Assembly: GCA_022496805.1 (NCBI GenBank)
Contig: CM040091.1
Span: 18,900,336-18,964,335 of the forward strand
Source: Pohlia nutans
Lineage: Eukaryota > Streptophyta > Bryopsida > Bryales > Mniaceae
Direction: 5' to 3'
DNA length: 64,000 nucleotides
Numbering within the stretch: position 1 is the first letter of the stretch; the number at the start of each line of letters is the position of its first letter. Shown here piece by piece: positions 60,837 to 64,000 of this stretch. The translations under genes were made by a program, and so were the position numbers. The notes below the pieces were generated by a model. It was not told the origin of the DNA, made no database searches, and was given only the letters and a program-made list of their open reading frames with translations.

Positions 60837-60840
60837 TTAA

Positions 60841-62522
60841 TTGACACATATTGCAAGAAACTCATGTTTGCTTACGTTAATTTATTTTTGTGTACCATAC
60901 TATAACCCTTTCAGGTCCAAATAATTGAGTAATTTCAAATCTGTTACAAAATGAAGGATGCATACAAAAAAAACAAGTTGATATACAGAGCACAGTTATA
61001 AATGTCAATGTGTAGATCACATCTGTAAAGTTGGATTTATCATGTTTTTTTTATTAAATTTGTTTAATTAAGTTCAAGGTTTTTCATATACTTTTTCATC
61101 ATGAAATACTTTTTCATATGACCATGGTTTATGAAGTTCAAAATACTTTTTCATACATGAGCTTCAGGTTCAACCATATTGTTGTTCATGAGCACAATGC
61201 TATACTGTGTTACACGCTCCACGATAGCTTTCCTCGTAGGGGTGGATCTGTTGTGGGCAATCTTAGCACTGAATTTCTGCAGTGCCATTCAAAATAAGAA
61301 ACTACAAAGATCGAGAGAAAGTTAGACTCACATCATCAACAACATTTTACCATACAGTAACTACAAGATCAATCCTACAATCAAGTTCAAACAAATTAAA
61401 ATCAATTCAACATACAAAATTACTAAAAGTCAGCACTGACAATATCCATTGCAGTCAAGTTCTAAAGAGTGCATAGAAGACTCATAGCATCAGAGACATT
61501 CCCAAAATGAGTCACCATCCCTTGAAGGAAAAATGATGTCTCTATAGTATAATTTTTCACAGCTTGCAAATCAGCCTTCCATAACAAACCTCATCAGGTA
61601 CTCCCCAACTGTCACATAATTTATAAACCAAAAAAAATGGAGAAGACAGATATGAATCGTTTAATCCAGGACTGAAACCAGAATTGGGCTCACCGGTAAG
61701 CATGAACAAAACCTCCACAACCTCCTCGTTGTAAACCAAAAAAAGTCACTAAATCGCTAAGCTCGTCTTTTTGTTCTAGTTGTAACCAATGTTGGATATT
61801 AAGACACAACTCTTGAACTGCGATAAAAACTATAAAGTTAAACTCACATAATTAACAGTACTAATACATTACCTACCGACAATGTAACGACAACTGAACC
61901 CCTAATCATGCAAAGAGCACTCAGGAACCATATGTGGTCAATATTCAGTCAAATGATGATTTTCACCTGCATCCTAATTTCAAATGAAACTGGTCCCTAC
62001 TTTGAAAGTGTGGAGGCTCTCTTCTACTTTGAAATCCATTTAACCTTTCTTCGAAATTGATTAAATTGAGCATTTTACAGCACTTGAAAGCTAAAAACCC
62101 TAAAGTTTCAAATACATTGCAGAGACAGCTTTAGTATCGAATATGTTCGTATGTAAGCTCAAAAATCATGCCACCAACACCATCTTGTTCATCACTATCA
62201 TTAACAGTTTTCCAAATTAATTCACACTATTTTAAGCATTTTGTAAGTGCTCAGAATTTAATACGAAAAATACTTGAAATATATTATTACAGTCATTTTT
62301 AATTTAAAAACTATAAAAAGACCACGATAAATGGGTTTTACAATAACTTGTATGGGAAACATACCAAAACAAAATTAACATAACAGAATTCGAAACTTGG
62401 CAATTGATGAAGTTTAATCGTGTAACTGTACTGTGAACACTTAAAGGTAACACAATACAATGAAGTACTGAAAAAAAAATTCAACACGTGAAAAAAAATT
62501 CTACACAAGTTCATGGGAGTTC
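60841..62522. other. No gene firmly recognised
   Basis: AT-rich. A 60-residue minus-strand frame at 61557-61739 (VYNEEVVEVLFMLTGEPNSG) has protein-like composition and might be an exon, but it matches nothing I know. Confidence 0.3.
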
Positions 62523-62526
62523 TTAA

Positions 62527-63101
62527 CCCCTAAAGGACCACGAGGCCACCACGTGGCTTCTGGAACTAGAAAGTAAGGAATTTCAAGTTGTTGGACCGTG
62601 AATTGTAAAGTGAGCAACAAAAAGACCCTAGTTCTTTTTAAGAGCTGAATCCGTGAGTACTTCTTCATCAAAATTTCATGAAGTGTGCAATTTTTGGTGA
62701 TTTTTTTGAGTTGCACGGTGGGTATTTAGGCGTCACTTCAGACCCTCATATCTTCTTCCTCGCACCTCCAAATCACTTGAAATTTTATCCACATTTTTAA
62801 AATGATGATTTCTACTCACAGTAAAAATTTCAGAGTTTTTGGAGCACTTTTGATCAATCCGATTTCAGCATGTGTACAGAATACCCTGAACAAGTTCTAT
62901 CAATCTTCTCAATGGTGGCATTTTCTCAAAAATTGTGCGATTTTGTTGATCTTTTTTTCATACAAAAGCTATGTAAGTCTTCTTTGATTTCAACAGTGCC
63001 GATCGTCCAAATTATCCCACACCAATGAGGAATTGAACTTTTTATAAGAGCTAGTCAAGAAAACAAGAGGTAAGCTAAAAACACCCCTGGTCCTTTAGGG
63101 G
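62527..63101. mobile_element. TTAA-flanked MITE 3
   Basis: Left CCCCTAAAGGACCACGAGG; right, reverse-complemented, CCCCTAAAGGACCAGGGGT: the first 14 bases are identical. TTAA at 62523-62526 and 63102-63105. Non-coding. Confidence 0.7.
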
Positions 63102-63105
63102 TTAA

Positions 63106-64000
63106 TAGAGAAGATAGGCGCTCGGCAACCTTCTGAATTGGGTGCATCAGGAAAATCACAGCGGCCTGCCATCAAGAACGACAGAGGAGATGGAAAGCCT
63201 CAAAAGCTCGAAACAGATAAAATAGAATTACCAAACACAAATTCAAACCCTGCAGATTCAAGAGGACACTATGACAACATCGACAGTTGTCATTGTCAAA
63301 AATCCTCTCTATTCAAGAATAATCGAAAACTGGAAACAACATACCAAGCTCATGCAGTGCATTAGAACAGTGCAATAATATGAGGTTGAATTGTGTATTA
63401 ACTCAGATTAAGTGAGATGGATTTAAGGACGAAGATACATATGCTACGTACGATGCAATGACGGCACGCTAGCTGTTTCGTAAAGCAGGTGTCTCGGCAA
63501 AGCTTTACTGTGATTTTTTTGCAACCGATACTCCTTGCCACTCTCTTCGCTCCTAGAGAATAGCTCTCAGGTATAAAGCTCATGTAAAATATCATAATAC
63601 CCTTGGTTGATTAAGCACTTGGATGCCTTAGTATTAATTAATTCTCTACATTGAGATTAATAAGTCTGCATCACAAGTTTTGTTGTTGTAAGGCATCACT
63701 GGTGGCTTACCACCTCACTACTTGTGATTGTTTCTGTGCAAGTATTAGACAGCGGCTGCAGCTCTTGGAGCGTTGTACTACTACGTGTTAGCTGATCAAG
63801 CAGACTTCCACAACTGTTGGTCACAAATCCTCTCTATTCATCAATAAACGAAAACTTCAAGCAGGCATTCCACAAACAAAAATACCACCAATCAAGAAGA
63901 AGTTAACGTGAGATGAAAGCAACAAGTACTGAAAACGAATCTCAAAGCGTATTAGTACTATTCCAAAGATCACTCAAATCTCCCTCTCAATGTAGGAGTG
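63106..64000. other. No gene recognised
   Basis: Mixed AT-rich sequence. CAAATCCTCTCTATTCA recurs near 63298 and 63825, with AATCGAAAAC/AAACGAAAAC after it, a short direct duplication. Confidence 0.35.

Overview
This is a nuclear plant (streptophyte, probably land-plant) sequence. It is AT-rich, gene-poor and full of transposons. The evidence is split genes with GT-AG introns, plant-type DNA transposons (a DUF659-type hAT transposase, CACTA elements with a TNP2/DUF4216 remnant, a Transposase_24-like gene) and fragments of eukaryotic housekeeping genes (TFIIIC tau55-related subunit, arginyl-tRNA synthetase). The species cannot be named from the sequence.

Layout. Positions 1-9557 hold a SINE, a 1.2 kb CACTA-type element, a decayed minus-strand TFIIIC tau55-like gene with an 11-residue repeat tail, a J-domain-like remnant and an M23-peptidase-like exon. 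Positions 9566-46714 read as one 37.1 kb hAT-type element. It has matching terminal inverted repeats starting CAGGGTTGTTCATC and a perfect 8-bp target-site duplication (ATTACCTT, 9558-9565 and 46715-46722). Inside it are a broken hAT transposase (10.9-13.6 kb), an 8.2 kb satellite array (17.1-25.3 kb), two paralogous genes of unknown family (A at 26.4 kb; B at 28.2-30.9 kb, with a RING-H2-like motif), a third unknown gene (C at 32.4-34.0 kb) and a nested 11.6 kb CACTA element (34365-45942, duplication GTT). Positions 46.7-64 kb hold an arginyl-tRNA synthetase exon fragment, two more SINEs, four TTAA-flanked MITEs and a minus-strand multi-exon Transposase_24-like gene (about 52-60.5 kb).

How the parts fit. 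The most striking feature is a GC-rich motif, GGGCAGTCGG (CCGACTGCCC on the other strand). It is clustered just inside both ends of the giant hAT element, at nearly equal distance from each end, and again immediately upstream of genes A, B and C, each time followed by a TATA box. The simplest reading is a very large hAT element that carries accessory genes, whose promoters use the same sites as the element's ends. The transposase-binding role is inference. Most genes inside carry one or more stops or frameshifts, and the transposase appears to have lost a catalytic Asp, so this copy is probably not autonomous.
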